From NCBI RefSeq assembly GCF_900115245.1, contig NZ_FOVT01000006.1:248001-312000 (forward strand): a stretch of 64,000 nt of DNA, given 5' to 3'. Below, piece after piece: positions 1 to 8,133 of the stretch (its first letter is position 1; each line of letters starts with the position of its first letter). Made by a program: the position numbers and the translations under genes. The DNA is from Mesorhizobium sp. NFR06 (GTDB lineage: Bacteria; Pseudomonadota; Alphaproteobacteria; Rhizobiales; Rhizobiaceae). The notes beneath the pieces are model-generated. The model searched no databases, was not told the DNA's origin, and was given only the letters and a program-made list of their open reading frames with translations.

Positions 1-210
1 AGCCTGCTGGTGATCGGCCACAATCCCGGCCTGCAGCAATTTGCGCTGCGGTTGGCCGGTGCCGGATCGGACGAAGGCGTCTTCAAGAAAATCGAAGCGA
101 AGTTCCCGACGGCCGCACTTGCGCGGTTCACGCTCGACGACGATTGGGCAGACCTCGATTTCGGCGGCGCCAGGCTGACGCATTTCGTCAGGCCGAAGGA
201 TTTGGAATAG
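1..210 (+). CDS. SixA-type phosphohistidine phosphatase, C-terminal fragment
   Basis: The reading frame is open from the first base, so the gene starts outside the window; about 69 C-terminal residues are visible. The segment VIGHNPGLQQFALRLAG carries the G-H-N-P signature that holds the second catalytic histidine of the histidine-phosphatase superfamily, and the short tail (LDFGGARLTHFVRPKDL) matches the end of SixA-like phosphatases. Such enzymes dephosphorylate phosphohistidine on signalling proteins or small phosphoesters in the cytoplasm. The N-terminal R-H-G motif cannot be checked because it lies outside, so the exact substrate class is open. The gene points toward the DUF680 array, which is on the other strand. 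Confidence 0.75.
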   Translation, partial: SLLVIGHNPGLQQFALRLAGAGSDEGVFKKIEAKFPTAALARFTLDDDWADLDFGGARLTHFVRPKDLE

Positions 211-273
211 CGTCGAAGCTGCCGATCCCCCGTCGAGATGGAGGTTGGCGCGTCATCGCCTCGCTGCAAACGA

Positions 274-300
274 AAGGCGGTGGGACGGGCCCACCGCCTT
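274..300 (-). terminator. hairpin downstream of DUF680 gene 1
   Basis: An 11-bp perfect inverted repeat (AAGGCGGTGGG at 274-284, its complement at 290-300) with a 5-nt loop lies 21 bp after the stop of the minus-strand gene ending at 321. There is no long U-tract, so termination strength is uncertain. It also lies 64 bp beyond the stop of the plus-strand phosphatase and could serve both. Confidence 0.6.
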
Positions 301-320
301 CGGCAGTTCGTAAGGCGAAC

Positions 321-563
321 TCAATTGCCCCAGATGCCCTGGCCCGGATCCGACGAATTCTGCGACGGAGCTGGTCCGGTGGTCATGTCGGTGTCGACAT
401 TGGCCGGCTTGGCCACTTCGTGCTTGCGAACCGAGGCGGTGAGGCCGCGATCGACGCCGGCGGCCGGCTGATTGGCGTTGTCGGCGCCGTAGTGGTCGCT
501 GCCGGCGAAGGCAGTGCCGATGGCGATCAGCAGGGCGGCAGCGGTGAGAGCGATCCTGGTCAT
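321..563 (-). CDS. DUF680 family small exported protein, copy 1
   Basis: This is an 80-residue protein with a clear Sec signal peptide (MTRIALTAAALLIAIGTAFA, cut before GSDHYG). The mature part begins with the family block GSDHYGADNANQPAA and ends in QGIWGN. DUF680 proteins are known almost only from Mesorhizobium and have no assigned function. Four copies lie side by side here (321-1649), sharing the signal peptide, the G-S-D/x-x-Y-G block and an aromatic-G C-terminus, with a variable centre. No catalytic or metal-binding residues stand out. It may share a transcript with copy 2, since a hairpin follows this gene but none is seen between copies 1 and 2. Confidence 0.8.
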   Translation of the reverse strand: MTRIALTAAALLIAIGTAFAGSDHYGADNANQPAAGVDRGLTASVRKHEVAKPANVDTDMTTGPAPSQNSSDPGQGIWGN

Positions 564-623
564 TTTCAGATGTTCCTTGTCGTCTGGTGTGGAATGGACG
601 TTTCGAGAAAGGTCGCCGAGCGG

Positions 624-866
624 TCAGCGCCCCCAGAGGCTGTCGTCATTGTGGCGGGCGATGATATCGGCGGCCGTCTGGCTGGAAGCGGAAGGCGCCG
701 GCGGCTGGTGATGGGCCATTTTTTGGGCCTGGAACGAAGCGGTGGGTGTTTGATCGACGTCGACAGCCGGCTGGCTGGCGCCGTTGGCGCCATAGTTGTC
801 GCTGCCGGCGAAAGCACTGCCGCAGACAACAAGCATCGCGGCCGCAGCAAGAGCGGTCCTGGTCAT
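624..866 (-). CDS. DUF680 family small exported protein, copy 2
   Basis: An 80-residue protein starting at the ATG at 866, which gives a proper signal peptide (MTRTALAAAAMLVVCGSAFA, then GSDNYGANGASQPA). The frame stays open upstream to 1112, but that extension has no export signal and is not credible. The C-terminus is DDSLWGR, a variant of the family's aromatic-G ending. The middle is rich in Ala, Gln and Ser. Upstream, 867-1097 is non-coding and probably holds the promoter for copies 2 and 1. Function unknown; periplasmic location is inferred from the signal peptide. Confidence 0.8.
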   Translation of the reverse strand: MTRTALAAAAMLVVCGSAFAGSDNYGANGASQPAVDVDQTPTASFQAQKMAHHQPPAPSASSQTAADIIARHNDDSLWGR

Positions 867-1097
867 GTCATTGGTTCCTTGTTTCGTTGTGTTGGGCGGC
901 GGCCCTTGGGAGGATGGCCCCGCTGCCGAGAAGACCCGCGGCGTGCCGAATTTATTCCCCGCGCGCCTTCGCCTTTCAGCGGCCACAACGATTTCGGGCC
1001 AGACTTCGCTCGAACAAAGACAAACGATTACAAAAGCTTGCGATACAAACACTGGTAAGGTGATTTCATCATGCCGGTAGCCGGCTTTCAGAAACGC

Positions 1098-1124
1098 AAA
1101 GCGGCGGGACAAGCCCGCCGCTTT
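1098..1124 (-). terminator. hairpin downstream of DUF680 gene 3
   Basis: A perfect 11-bp inverted repeat (AAAGCGGCGGG at 1098-1108, complement at 1114-1124) with loop ACAAG lies 24 bp after the stop of DUF680 copy 3 on the minus strand. It is followed in that direction only by TTTGCGTTTC, a weak U-tract. Its similarity in layout to the hairpin at 274-300 suggests that copies 4+3 and 2+1 form two transcription units. Confidence 0.65.
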
Positions 1125-1148
1125 GAAATCCCTCGGAGACAGGACCGT

Positions 1149-1355
1149 TCAGTGGTTGCCGAACAGGTCGCGGTCGCTGCCCTGGGTCAGCGGCTTCTGG
1201 ACATTCGCATCCGACTTCTTGATCGAAGCGGTGAATGAGGTGTCGACCGAAGCGGCCGGCTGGTTGGCGTTGGCCGAGCGGTAGTTGTCCGAGCCGGCGA
1301 AAGCGGCACCGCTGGCAACGACAAGGACGGCGGCGGCAAGAGCGATCTTGGTCAT
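1149..1355 (-). CDS. DUF680 family small exported protein, copy 3
   Basis: A 68-residue protein, the shortest of the array. The signal peptide is MTKIALAAAVLVVASGAAFA, followed by GSDNYRSANANQPAASVD. The shared pattern T-A-S-I/V-K/R follows, and the chain ends DRDLFGNH, where Phe replaces the Trp of the other copies. Upstream (minus strand) the end of copy 4 is only 48 bp away, so the two are probably cotranscribed. No function is known for the family. Confidence 0.8.
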   Translation of the reverse strand: MTKIALAAAVLVVASGAAFAGSDNYRSANANQPAASVDTSFTASIKKSDANVQKPLTQGSDRDLFGNH

Positions 1356-1403
1356 TTGGCTACTCCAGATTTGGTTGTGAGGTGGTTCGGGACGGGAGCC
1401 GAC

Positions 1404-1649
1404 TTAGCGGCCCCAGATACCCTGGCCGGATTCCCGCTGGTTCTGATCGGGGGTGATCTTGAGATCGCGCTGCTCGAATTTGCGGATCGAGCCGGTGATG
1501 CTGCGATCGATGTTGTCGCCAGACTGAGGCGCGGCCGACTGGGTGACCGCCGGCTGGTTGACGTTGTCGGAACCATAATGGTCGCTGGCGGCAAATGCGC
1601 CGCTCGTGGCAACCAGGAAGGCAGCGGCGGTAAGAGCAATCTTGGTCAT
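1404..1649 (-). CDS. DUF680 family small exported protein, copy 4
   Basis: An 81-residue protein using the ATG at 1649, which starts the signal peptide MTKIALTAAAFLVATSGAFA; the frame continues upstream to 1874 but without signal features. The mature part begins ASDHYGSDNVNQPA, contains the family block ITGSIRKFEQRD and ends ESGQGIWGR, nearly the same ending as copy 1. Copies 1 and 4 therefore look like the closest pair by C-terminus, which suggests the array arose by duplication of a two-gene unit. The region upstream to 1874 shows nothing else I can name. Confidence 0.8.
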   Translation of the reverse strand: MTKIALTAAAFLVATSGAFAASDHYGSDNVNQPAVTQSAAPQSGDNIDRSITGSIRKFEQRDLKITPDQNQRESGQGIWGR

Positions 1650-1933
1650 TCTAAGCACTCCAAATTTTTCAAAGACCTGTCCGTCAAGTGGCGTGTCCAC
1701 ATCTGAAATCGCGTCGCCCGGACCACCCCGAAATGGGTCCGCCCCGCTGCCGTTTCCAATCACGAAAAAGTGCAAATCGAACCAATCAGTTCGATCTTGA
1801 AATCCTGTGAGCAGCGCGGTTTCCACATTCTTTCTGTTCAATATCAATGACTTGCCGAAGTGTCTGCGCGGCATGAGGTCAGCCTGAGCGAGCCGGCGTT
1901 CACCTGAATTGCACGATCCGTCAACATAAATTG

Positions 1934-1950
1934 AACCGAACGGTTCGGTT
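1934..1950. promoter_or_regulatory. 17-bp perfect palindrome upstream of the response regulator
   Basis: AACCGAAC-G-GTTCGGTT is a perfect dyad with 8-bp arms, placed about 170 bp before the response regulator start, in an otherwise featureless 470-bp intergenic stretch between DUF680 copy 4 and the regulator. Palindromes of this shape are typical of TetR-family operators, but no tetR gene adjoins it. It could instead be a site for the adjacent two-component regulator, though OmpR-type regulators usually bind direct repeats. Confidence 0.45.
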
Positions 1951-2120
1951 TCGTCTCAATCGCGGACAATTAGACGGCTCAGTTGCCGCGACGGGCACAC
2001 CCGGCTGGCGTTTGCCTTGCGGGCGGATCGATACTATCGGTGTTGGAAAATGCCCATTCGAATGCATTTCGCCGCATTCGCCGATGCGCGGCGGACAGTA
2101 TTCCTGAACAGTGATCAACG

Positions 2121-2798
2121 ATGCGACTGCTGCTTGTCGAGGACAATCGCGAACTGGCCGATTGGCTGAGCAAGACGCTGCGCCAGGCGAGCTATGTGGT
2201 CGACGTCGTCCATGACGGCGAGGACGTCGAGCATGCGCTTGCCGCCGGCGACCATGCTTTGATCATCCTCGACCTTGCCCTGCCCCGCATGGGCGGCATG
2301 GAGGTGCTGAAGCGGCTGAGGGCGCGCGGCAATGCGGTTCCGGTGATCGTGCTCACCGCCAACGCCAGCCTCGACGGCCGCGTCAAGGGCCTCAACGAAG
2401 GCGCCGACGACTACCTGGCCAAGCCGTTCCAGATCGAGGAGCTGGAAGCGCGCATCCGCGTCCAGTTGCGCCGCGCCAACGACCGGACGGCGCCCGTCAT
2501 TTCCTGCGGCGACCTGGTCTTCGACACCAATACCAGGCTGTTCGCGCTCGGCGGCGAGACGCTGTCGCTGACGCCGCGCGAACATGCGGTGCTGGAACAA
2601 CTGGTGGTCAAGGCCGGACGCACGGTGAGCAAGGCGGCGCTGTCGGCGGCGATCTACGATTTCGAGACCGACGCCGACCCCAGCGCCATCGAGATCTATG
2701 TGCATCGCCTGCGCAAGAAGCTGGAAGGCTCGCGCGTGCAGATCGCCACCTTGCGCGGCCTCGGCTATCTGTTGCGACACGACGATCCGGCGCCATGA
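2121..2798 (+). CDS. OmpR-family response regulator, TctD/QseB type
   Basis: A 225-residue cytoplasmic DNA-binding regulator. The receiver domain (1-115) has the acidic pair E7/D8, phospho-acceptor D51 in IILDLALP, T79 and K101 (KPF). A winged-helix domain follows (about 125-220) with the typical segments LTPREHAVLEQL and IEIYVHRLRKKLEG and the wing LRGLGYLL. It overlaps the downstream kinase gene by 4 bp (ATGA), so the two are one signalling pair. The family most like it (TctD/QseB) controls transport or membrane genes. The ABC importer ends convergently 15 bp beyond the kinase, but nothing shows that it is the target. Confidence 0.92.
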   Translation: MRLLLVEDNRELADWLSKTLRQASYVVDVVHDGEDVEHALAAGDHALIILDLALPRMGGMEVLKRLRARGNAVPVIVLTANASLDGRVKGLNEGADDYLAKPFQIEELEARIRVQLRRANDRTAPVISCGDLVFDTNTRLFALGGETLSLTPREHAVLEQLVVKAGRTVSKAALSAAIYDFETDADPSAIEIYVHRLRKKLEGSRVQIATLRGLGYLLRHDDPAP

Positions 2799-4159
2799 GG
2801 ATCAGCAGCCTTCGCCTGCAATTGCTGGCCTGGGTGGTACTGCCTCTGGCCGCGCTGGTGACCATCAACCTGTGGACCAGCCAGCGCAACGCGCTGGCGA
2901 CCGCGGACCTTGTCACCGACCGAATGCTGGTCGGATCGGCGCGCGCGATCGCCGAGCAGGTGGCGATGGCCGACGGCGTACTGGACGCCACCATCCCGCC
3001 GGCCGCGATCGAGATGTTCGACACCGGCGACCGCGACAGCGTCTTCTATCGGGTCGAGACCGCCGGCGGCCGGCTGCTGACCGGCTACCCCGACCTGCCC
3101 AAGGCGTCGCAGCGCGGCAGCATCGAGGCTTCCTATCGCGGTCGCCGGCTCCGCCTTTTGAGCCTCAGCCAAGCGGTGATCGGCGCCGGCGCGGACTCAC
3201 CAATCAAGGTCACGGTGGGCGTCACGCTCGCCGGGCATGACGCGATGGTGAAGCGGCTGTGGTTCAGCGACTTCGCCCAGCAGTTGGCCCTGGTGGCGAT
3301 CGCCGGCGTGTTCGTGCTGCTTGGACTGCGTCGGGGGCTGGCGCCGCTGATCCGCCTGCGCGACACGGTACGCTCTCCGGACCGCAGCGACCTCGACCCG
3401 GTCGAGGTGCCGGGCGCGCAAAGCGAGATCCGGCCGCTGATCGACGCGCTCAACGCCTATATGGCGCGCGTGAGGGCGCAGATGGCGGCGCAGCGCCGCT
3501 TCATCGCCAATGCCGCGCATCAGCTGCGCACGCCGCTGGCGCTCCTGTCGACGCAGGCGAGCTACGCGCTTCGCGAAACCGCCGCCGACCAACGCCGGGA
3601 AGCGTTGGTGGCGCTGCAGGCCAGCTCCGGTCGGCTGGCGCGGCTCGCCGAACAGCTCTTGACCTTGTCGCGCGCCGAGCCCGGCAGCCGGCGGCCGCGA
3701 TCCGACCGCATCGACCTCACCGACGCCGCCCGCCAGGTGCTGGAGGGCCAAGCGCCGAAGGCAATCGAACGCAACATCGACCTCGGGCTCGAGGAGACCG
3801 GGCCGGTCCCGGTGATCGGCGACGGCACGATGCTGCGCGAGATGATCGTCAACCTGGTCGACAACGCGCTGCGCTACTCCAGGCCCGGCGGCAGCGTCAC
3901 GGTAAAGCTCGCCGCTTCGGACGGCGAGGCCGAGCTCACGGTCATCGACGACGGGCCCGGGATTCCGGCGGAGGAGCGCGAACACGTCTTCGAGCGCTTC
4001 TACCGCATCGCCGGCGCGAGCGAGGAAGGCAGCGGGCTCGGCTTGGCAATCGTGCGCGAAGTGGTCGAGAATGCCGGCGGCAGCGTCACGCTTGGCGACG
4101 CCGCCTCCGGCGGCCTCAAGGTCGAGGTGCGCCTGCCGCTAAGTTCGATTGAAGACTAA
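2795..4159 (+). CDS. sensor histidine kinase, TctE type
   Basis: A 454-residue inner-membrane kinase. A first membrane segment lies at about 8-26, followed by a periplasmic sensor region of about 130 residues and a second membrane segment around 165-185 (LALVAIAGVFVLLGL). A short HAMP-like linker precedes the H-box FIANAAHQLRTPLALL with the phospho-accepting His at 242. The ATPase domain shows the N-box MIVNLVDNALRYS, the G1 box VIDDGPGIP and the G2 box GSGLGLAIV. The N-terminal periplasmic part resembles the 2CSK-N domain of TctE-like kinases. Translation is coupled to the regulator by the ATGA overlap. The signal sensed is unknown. Confidence 0.92.
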   Translation: MRISSLRLQLLAWVVLPLAALVTINLWTSQRNALATADLVTDRMLVGSARAIAEQVAMADGVLDATIPPAAIEMFDTGDRDSVFYRVETAGGRLLTGYPDLPKASQRGSIEASYRGRRLRLLSLSQAVIGAGADSPIKVTVGVTLAGHDAMVKRLWFSDFAQQLALVAIAGVFVLLGLRRGLAPLIRLRDTVRSPDRSDLDPVEVPGAQSEIRPLIDALNAYMARVRAQMAAQRRFIANAAHQLRTPLALLSTQASYALRETAADQRREALVALQASSGRLARLAEQLLTLSRAEPGSRRPRSDRIDLTDAARQVLEGQAPKAIERNIDLGLEETGPVPVIGDGTMLREMIVNLVDNALRYSRPGGSVTVKLAASDGEAELTVIDDGPGIPAEEREHVFERFYRIAGASEEGSGLGLAIVREVVENAGGSVTLGDAASGGLKVEVRLPLSSIED

Positions 4160-4174
4160 CCACCACATTGCCGC

Positions 4175-5053
4175 TCACTGCGTTTCATGCAGCGGCTGCG
4201 GCCGCCATTTCGCCAGCCGGTTCTCGACCAGCGTCATCAGATATTCGGCGCCCAGCGCCACCACCATGACGATGACGATCGCGGCATACATGCCGGCCGC
4301 GTCGAACGAGCCTTTGGCAATGTTGATCAACAGCCCGATGCCATAGCGCGAGCCGACGAATTCGCCGACGATGGCGCCGATGATGGCGAAGCCGAAGCTG
4401 ACATGCAGGCTGGCGAAGATCCAGCTCATCGCCGACGGCACGATCACCGAGCGCGTCAGCTGCCAGTCGGAGGCGCCGAGGATGCGGGCGTTGGCGATCA
4501 TCGCGCGGTCGGCCTCGCGCACGCCCTGGAAGGCGTTGTGGAAGACGACGAAGAACACCATGACGAAGGCCAGCGCCACCTTGGAGGCAAGTCCAAGGCC
4601 GAGGATCATGATGAAGATCGGCGCCAGCACCACGCGCGGGATCGAGTTGATCACCTTGATGTAGATGGAGAAGATGTCGGCGGCCATGCGGTTGCGGCCG
4701 AGCGCGACGCCGATGATGATGCCGGCAACCGAACCGGTGACGAAGCCCAGCACCGACTCCTCCATGGTGACATAGAGGTGGTACCAGAGCGGGCCTTCGG
4801 AGGTGCCTTCCGTCATCCATTCGTAGAGCCGCCCGGCGATCGCGCTCGGCATGGCGTAGAAGAAGGGATCGATCCAGGCCATGCGGCCGGCGATTTCCCA
4901 CAGGCCGAGGAAGGCGATCAGGATGGCGAGCCGCCAGAAGATGACGGTGCGGCGGCGATTCACGGCTGCCTTGGCGGCGGCCGCCTCTATCTCGGCGTCC
5001 GAGGTTCCCGGCCTGAAGCTTGCGGCCGAGATGTTGACGGTAGCGTCTGTCAT
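4175..5053 (-). CDS. ABC transporter permease, NitT/TauT (SsuC) type
   Basis: A 292-residue membrane protein starting at the ATG at 5053, chosen because GAGGAGG sits 6 bp before it and it lies just 10 bp after the stop of the ATPase gene. Six hydrophobic segments are visible, from LAILIAFLGLWEIAG to YAAIVIVMVVALGAEYL. The cytoplasmic EAA-type loop is present around FQGVREADRAMIANARILGA, with the Gly spaced as in SsuC/TauC permeases. Together with the ATPase and binding protein upstream it forms an importer for a small organic solute (aliphatic sulfonate, taurine, pyrimidine/thiamine-precursor or similar). The substrate cannot be read from sequence. Confidence 0.9.
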   Translation of the reverse strand: MTDATVNISAASFRPGTSDAEIEAAAAKAAVNRRRTVIFWRLAILIAFLGLWEIAGRMAWIDPFFYAMPSAIAGRLYEWMTEGTSEGPLWYHLYVTMEESVLGFVTGSVAGIIIGVALGRNRMAADIFSIYIKVINSIPRVVLAPIFIMILGLGLASKVALAFVMVFFVVFHNAFQGVREADRAMIANARILGASDWQLTRSVIVPSAMSWIFASLHVSFGFAIIGAIVGEFVGSRYGIGLLINIAKGSFDAAGMYAAIVIVMVVALGAEYLMTLVENRLAKWRPQPLHETQ

Positions 5054-5063
5054 GTCGGCCTCC

Positions 5064-5873
5064 TCATGCCGCCGCGCGGGCATAGCTGGTCTCGACCTCT
5101 TCCTTGAGGTTGGCCCAGATGGTGCGCGAATAATCGATGAAGCTCTGCTCGTAGCGGATGTCGGCGACGACGCGCGGGCGCGGCAGGTCGATCGTGTAGA
5201 CGGATTTCACGGTCGCCGGTCCGGCGGTGAGCACATAAACCTTGTCGGCCAGCGCGATCGCTTCCTCGAGGTCGTGGGTGACGAAGACCACGGAAGCCTT
5301 GGCCTCGGACCAGAGGCGCAAGAGTTCCTCATGCATGAGCACGCGCGTCTGCACGTCGAGCGCCGAGAACGGTTCGTCCATCAACAGGATCTCGGGTCCG
5401 TTGATGAATGTCTGGGCCAGCGCAACGCGCTTGCGCATGCCGCCGGAAAGCTGGTGCGGATAGTGCTGCTCGAAGCGTGCCAGGCCGACGCGCGCCAGCC
5501 AATCGCGCGCCGATGCCTGGGCCTCGGCCTTGGGCTTGGCGCGAAACAGCGGCCCGGCCATGACGTTTTCGATCACCGTGCGCCAGGGAAACAGCGCGTC
5601 GGTCTGGAACACGAAGCCGATGCGCGGATCGATGCCCTTGACCGGCGCGCCCATGACGCGGACCTCGCCGGCGCTCGGGCTGGCGAGCCCGGTAACCAGG
5701 TTGAGCGTCGTCGACTTGCCGCAACCGGTCGGGCCGACGACGGCGACGAACTCGCCGCGCTCGACCGTCATGGTGAAATCGCGGATCGCGGTCAGCGATT
5801 TGCCGGTGGGCGAAAGGAAGCGGCGGCTGACATTGATCAGCTCGATCGCCGGAGCGGTCTTTTCAACAGCCAT
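5064..5873 (-). CDS. ABC transporter ATP-binding protein, NitT/TauT type
   Basis: A 269-residue ATPase. Walker A is GPTGCGKST (about 47-55), the signature is LSGGMRKRVALAQT, Walker B is ILLMDEPFSALD and the switch His is in VFVTHDLEEA. These are classic features of SsuB/TauB-like ATPases. The ATG at 5873 is preferred (GGAG about 10 bp upstream); the ATG at 5882 has its GGAG too close, and longer starts add no conserved residues. The gene lies between the permease and the binding protein in one minus-strand operon. Confidence 0.92.
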   Translation of the reverse strand: MAVEKTAPAIELINVSRRFLSPTGKSLTAIRDFTMTVERGEFVAVVGPTGCGKSTTLNLVTGLASPSAGEVRVMGAPVKGIDPRIGFVFQTDALFPWRTVIENVMAGPLFRAKPKAEAQASARDWLARVGLARFEQHYPHQLSGGMRKRVALAQTFINGPEILLMDEPFSALDVQTRVLMHEELLRLWSEAKASVVFVTHDLEEAIALADKVYVLTAGPATVKSVYTIDLPRPRVVADIRYEQSFIDYSRTIWANLKEEVETSYARAAA

Positions 5874-5983
5874 GGTGTGCATACTCCAATAGAAGGCGAC
5901 CGCCGCGCGGGAGATCGCCGGACGTGGCAAAAGGATCGGGGTGCCTGCGCGGGGTCGCGACCTCGCGCAGGCATCGTCGTCCG

Positions 5984-6997
5984 CTATTTCACGTTCTTCA
6001 CGAATTCCGTGGTGTAGGTCTTGGAAAGGTCGATCTGCTTGCCCTGCAGTTCCTTCTTGAAGGCCGAGAGCACGGTCAGAACCGTCTCCGGTCCACCCTG
6101 CGGCATCACGCCGTCGGGGGTGAACATCGCCTTGCCGGCGTCAAGCGCCTTCACATAGCCTTCCTGGTCGCCGACATAGTAATCCTTCGGCATTTTTTCC
6201 GCGATCTCGGCGCCGCTATGGGTGCTGATGAACTTCAGTGTCTTGACGAAGGCGTTGGCGAGCTTCTGAACCGTTTCTTTATGGGCGTCGGCCCATTCGG
6301 TCTGCATGTAGAGGGACGCGGCCGGATAGGTGCCGCCAAGCGCTGCCTTGGTGCCTTCTATCGTGCGCATGTCGATGAGGACCTTGGCCTCGCCGGTCTT
6401 GAGCAGGCGGGTGATCGTCGGCTCGGTCGTCATGCCGGCCTGGATCTTGTCCTGCTGCATGGCGGCGATGAAGGTGTTGCCGGCGCCGACCGGCACCGAG
6501 GTGAACTCGCCGAGCTTGAGGCCGTTCTTCACCGCGAGATACTCGGTCAAGAAGTTGGTCGAGGAGCCGAGCCCGGTGACGCCGAGGCTCATGCCCTTGA
6601 AGTCGGCGGGCGACTTGATCTCCGGATGCTTGGCCGAGACCAGCTCGACCTCACCCGGCGCCTGGCTGAACTGAACGACGGATTCGACGAACTTGCCCTT
6701 GGCCTGCAGGTCGATGCAGTGGTCGTAGAAGCCGACCACGCCCTGCACGGCGCCGGCCAGCATCTCGTTCTCGGCGTCGACGCCCGCCGGCTCGTTGAGC
6801 AACTCGACGTCGAGGCCCTCGTCCTTGAAATAGCCGAGCGCCTCGGCGAGCTTCGCCGGCAGGTAGATCTGTTTTTCGTAGCCGCCGACCATGATCGAGA
6901 TCTTGTCGGCCGCCGAGGCCGTCGTTGCGCCTGCGGCAACCAAGGCAAGCGTCAGCGCCGCCGAACGCAAGGCGCACTTCGAGATGAAACCGGTCAC
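5984..6997 (-). CDS. ABC transporter substrate-binding protein, NMT1/SsuA-like
   Basis: A 337-residue periplasmic protein with a signal peptide (about 1-29, ending TTASAADK). The fold is that of NMT1/THI5-like binding proteins: KISIMVGGYEKQIYLPAKLAEALGYF at the mature N-terminus, then the hinge region SLGVTGLGSSTNFLTEYLAVKNGL and MQQDKIQAGMTTEP. It heads the importer operon (binding protein, ATPase, permease). The 169 bp upstream (6998-7166), between this gene and the end of dapB, probably carries its promoter. Ligand unknown; relatives bind sulfonates, nitrate, taurine or thiamine precursors. Confidence 0.9.
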   Translation of the reverse strand: MTGFISKCALRSAALTLALVAAGATTASAADKISIMVGGYEKQIYLPAKLAEALGYFKDEGLDVELLNEPAGVDAENEMLAGAVQGVVGFYDHCIDLQAKGKFVESVVQFSQAPGEVELVSAKHPEIKSPADFKGMSLGVTGLGSSTNFLTEYLAVKNGLKLGEFTSVPVGAGNTFIAAMQQDKIQAGMTTEPTITRLLKTGEAKVLIDMRTIEGTKAALGGTYPAASLYMQTEWADAHKETVQKLANAFVKTLKFISTHSGAEIAEKMPKDYYVGDQEGYVKALDAGKAMFTPDGVMPQGGPETVLTVLSAFKKELQGKQIDLSKTYTTEFVKNVK

Positions 6998-7166
6998 GTA
7001 ACTTCCTCCAAATTTGGCGGCGCGCCATCGGGCTGCACCGCATTTCCTCCCTGCCGGCCGCTCCCGAACCGGTCACGCGACGAAAGCCGCAAAACTGTCA
7101 TTGCACGGCCAAGCTTTCAGCTGGCTTTCAGCCTTTTTTAGCGACCATTGAAATGGAATTTGCCTT

Positions 7167-7943
7167 TCACCCAGCGCCAAAACCCAGCACGTCGCGCATA
7201 TCGTATTCGCCGGGCGACTGTCCGGCGACCCAGAGCGCCGCGGCAATCGCCCCGCGCGCGAACATCGAGCGGTCGCCGGCGCTATGCGAGAGCGTGAGCG
7301 TCTCACCTTCGCTGAGGAAGCTCACGCCGTGCTCGCCGACAATGCTGCCTCCGCGCAACACGGCAAAGCCGATCTCGCCGGCGGGGCGCGGACCGGTGAC
7401 GCCATCACGGGCACGCTTGGCAATCTCGCTTAGTGCGACGCCGCGTCCGCGCGCGGCCGCCTCGCCCAGCATCAGCGCGGTGCCCGAAGGCGCGTCGACC
7501 TTGAAGCGGTGATGAGCTTCAAGGATCTCGATATCGCAGTCATCGCGCCCAAGCGCCCTCGCCGCCTGCTCCACCAGGCCGGTCAGCATGTTGAGCCCCA
7601 GCGAGTAGCTGCCGGAACGCACGATGGCGATTTTCTTTGCCGCCTCGGCGATCGCGGCCAACTCCGAAGCGTCGAAGCCGGTCGAGCCGATGACCAGCGC
7701 CGGGCGGCCGCGCGCGGCGCAGGTCCTTGCCAGCTCGGCGGAAGCCAAGGGCGTGGTGAAGTCGATCACCACATCGGCGAGCGCCAGCGCCTCATCCGGC
7801 TCGACCAGTCCCTCGCCAGTGCTGTCCGGCCTGTGGAAGCGGGCGACGAGCTCCAGCCGCGGCTCGGCCGCGATCGTCTGAGCCATCTGCCGGCCCATGC
7901 GGCCGAGCGCGCCGGCGATGGCTATCCTGAGCGGCTGCGGCAT
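7167..7943 (-). CDS. dapB: 4-hydroxy-tetrahydrodipicolinate reductase
   Basis: A 258-residue cytoplasmic enzyme that reduces 4-hydroxy-tetrahydrodipicolinate with NAD(P)H in the diaminopimelate/lysine pathway. The N-terminal Rossmann loop is [10 protein letters not shown] (about 11-20), DVVIDFTTP follows, and the catalytic block [18 protein letters not shown] contains the H-H-x-x-K-x-D-x-P-S-G-T signature. Length is near the family norm (about 265-270). It appears to be a single gene; the start is followed at once by the typical [17 protein letters not shown]. Upstream (7944-8133) lies a shared intergenic region with the divergent SEL1 protein. Confidence 0.97.
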   Translation of the reverse strand: MPQPLRIAIAGALGRMGRQMAQTIAAEPRLELVARFHRPDSTGEGLVEPDEALALADVVIDFTTPLASAELARTCAARGRPALVIGSTGFDASELAAIAEAAKKIAIVRSGSYSLGLNMLTGLVEQAARALGRDDCDIEILEAHHRFKVDAPSGTALMLGEAAARGRGVALSEIAKRARDGVTGPRPAGEIGFAVLRGGSIVGEHGVSFLSEGETLTLSHSAGDRSMFARGAIAAALWVAGQSPGEYDMRDVLGFGAG

Positions 7944-8133
7944 GGCTTTCCCTGTTGAAAGGCGAGTCGGAACAACCCTCTATCACGCCGCCTTGCCAAA
8001 GTGATTCAAGCCGGGTGTCGCAGGCGAAAGCGGGGCGCGTGAATGTGAAGCGCCACACTCATCAGCACTCATGCAATGTGCTAATTTAGCGCCCGGGGTC
8101 CGACTGCCCGGACCGTGTCCGAGGGGGGCTCCG

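Noticed and set aside
144..1058. A 304-codon plus-strand frame across the DUF680 array
   Set aside because: It covers four signal-peptide proteins on the minus strand and shows only composition-driven sequence.
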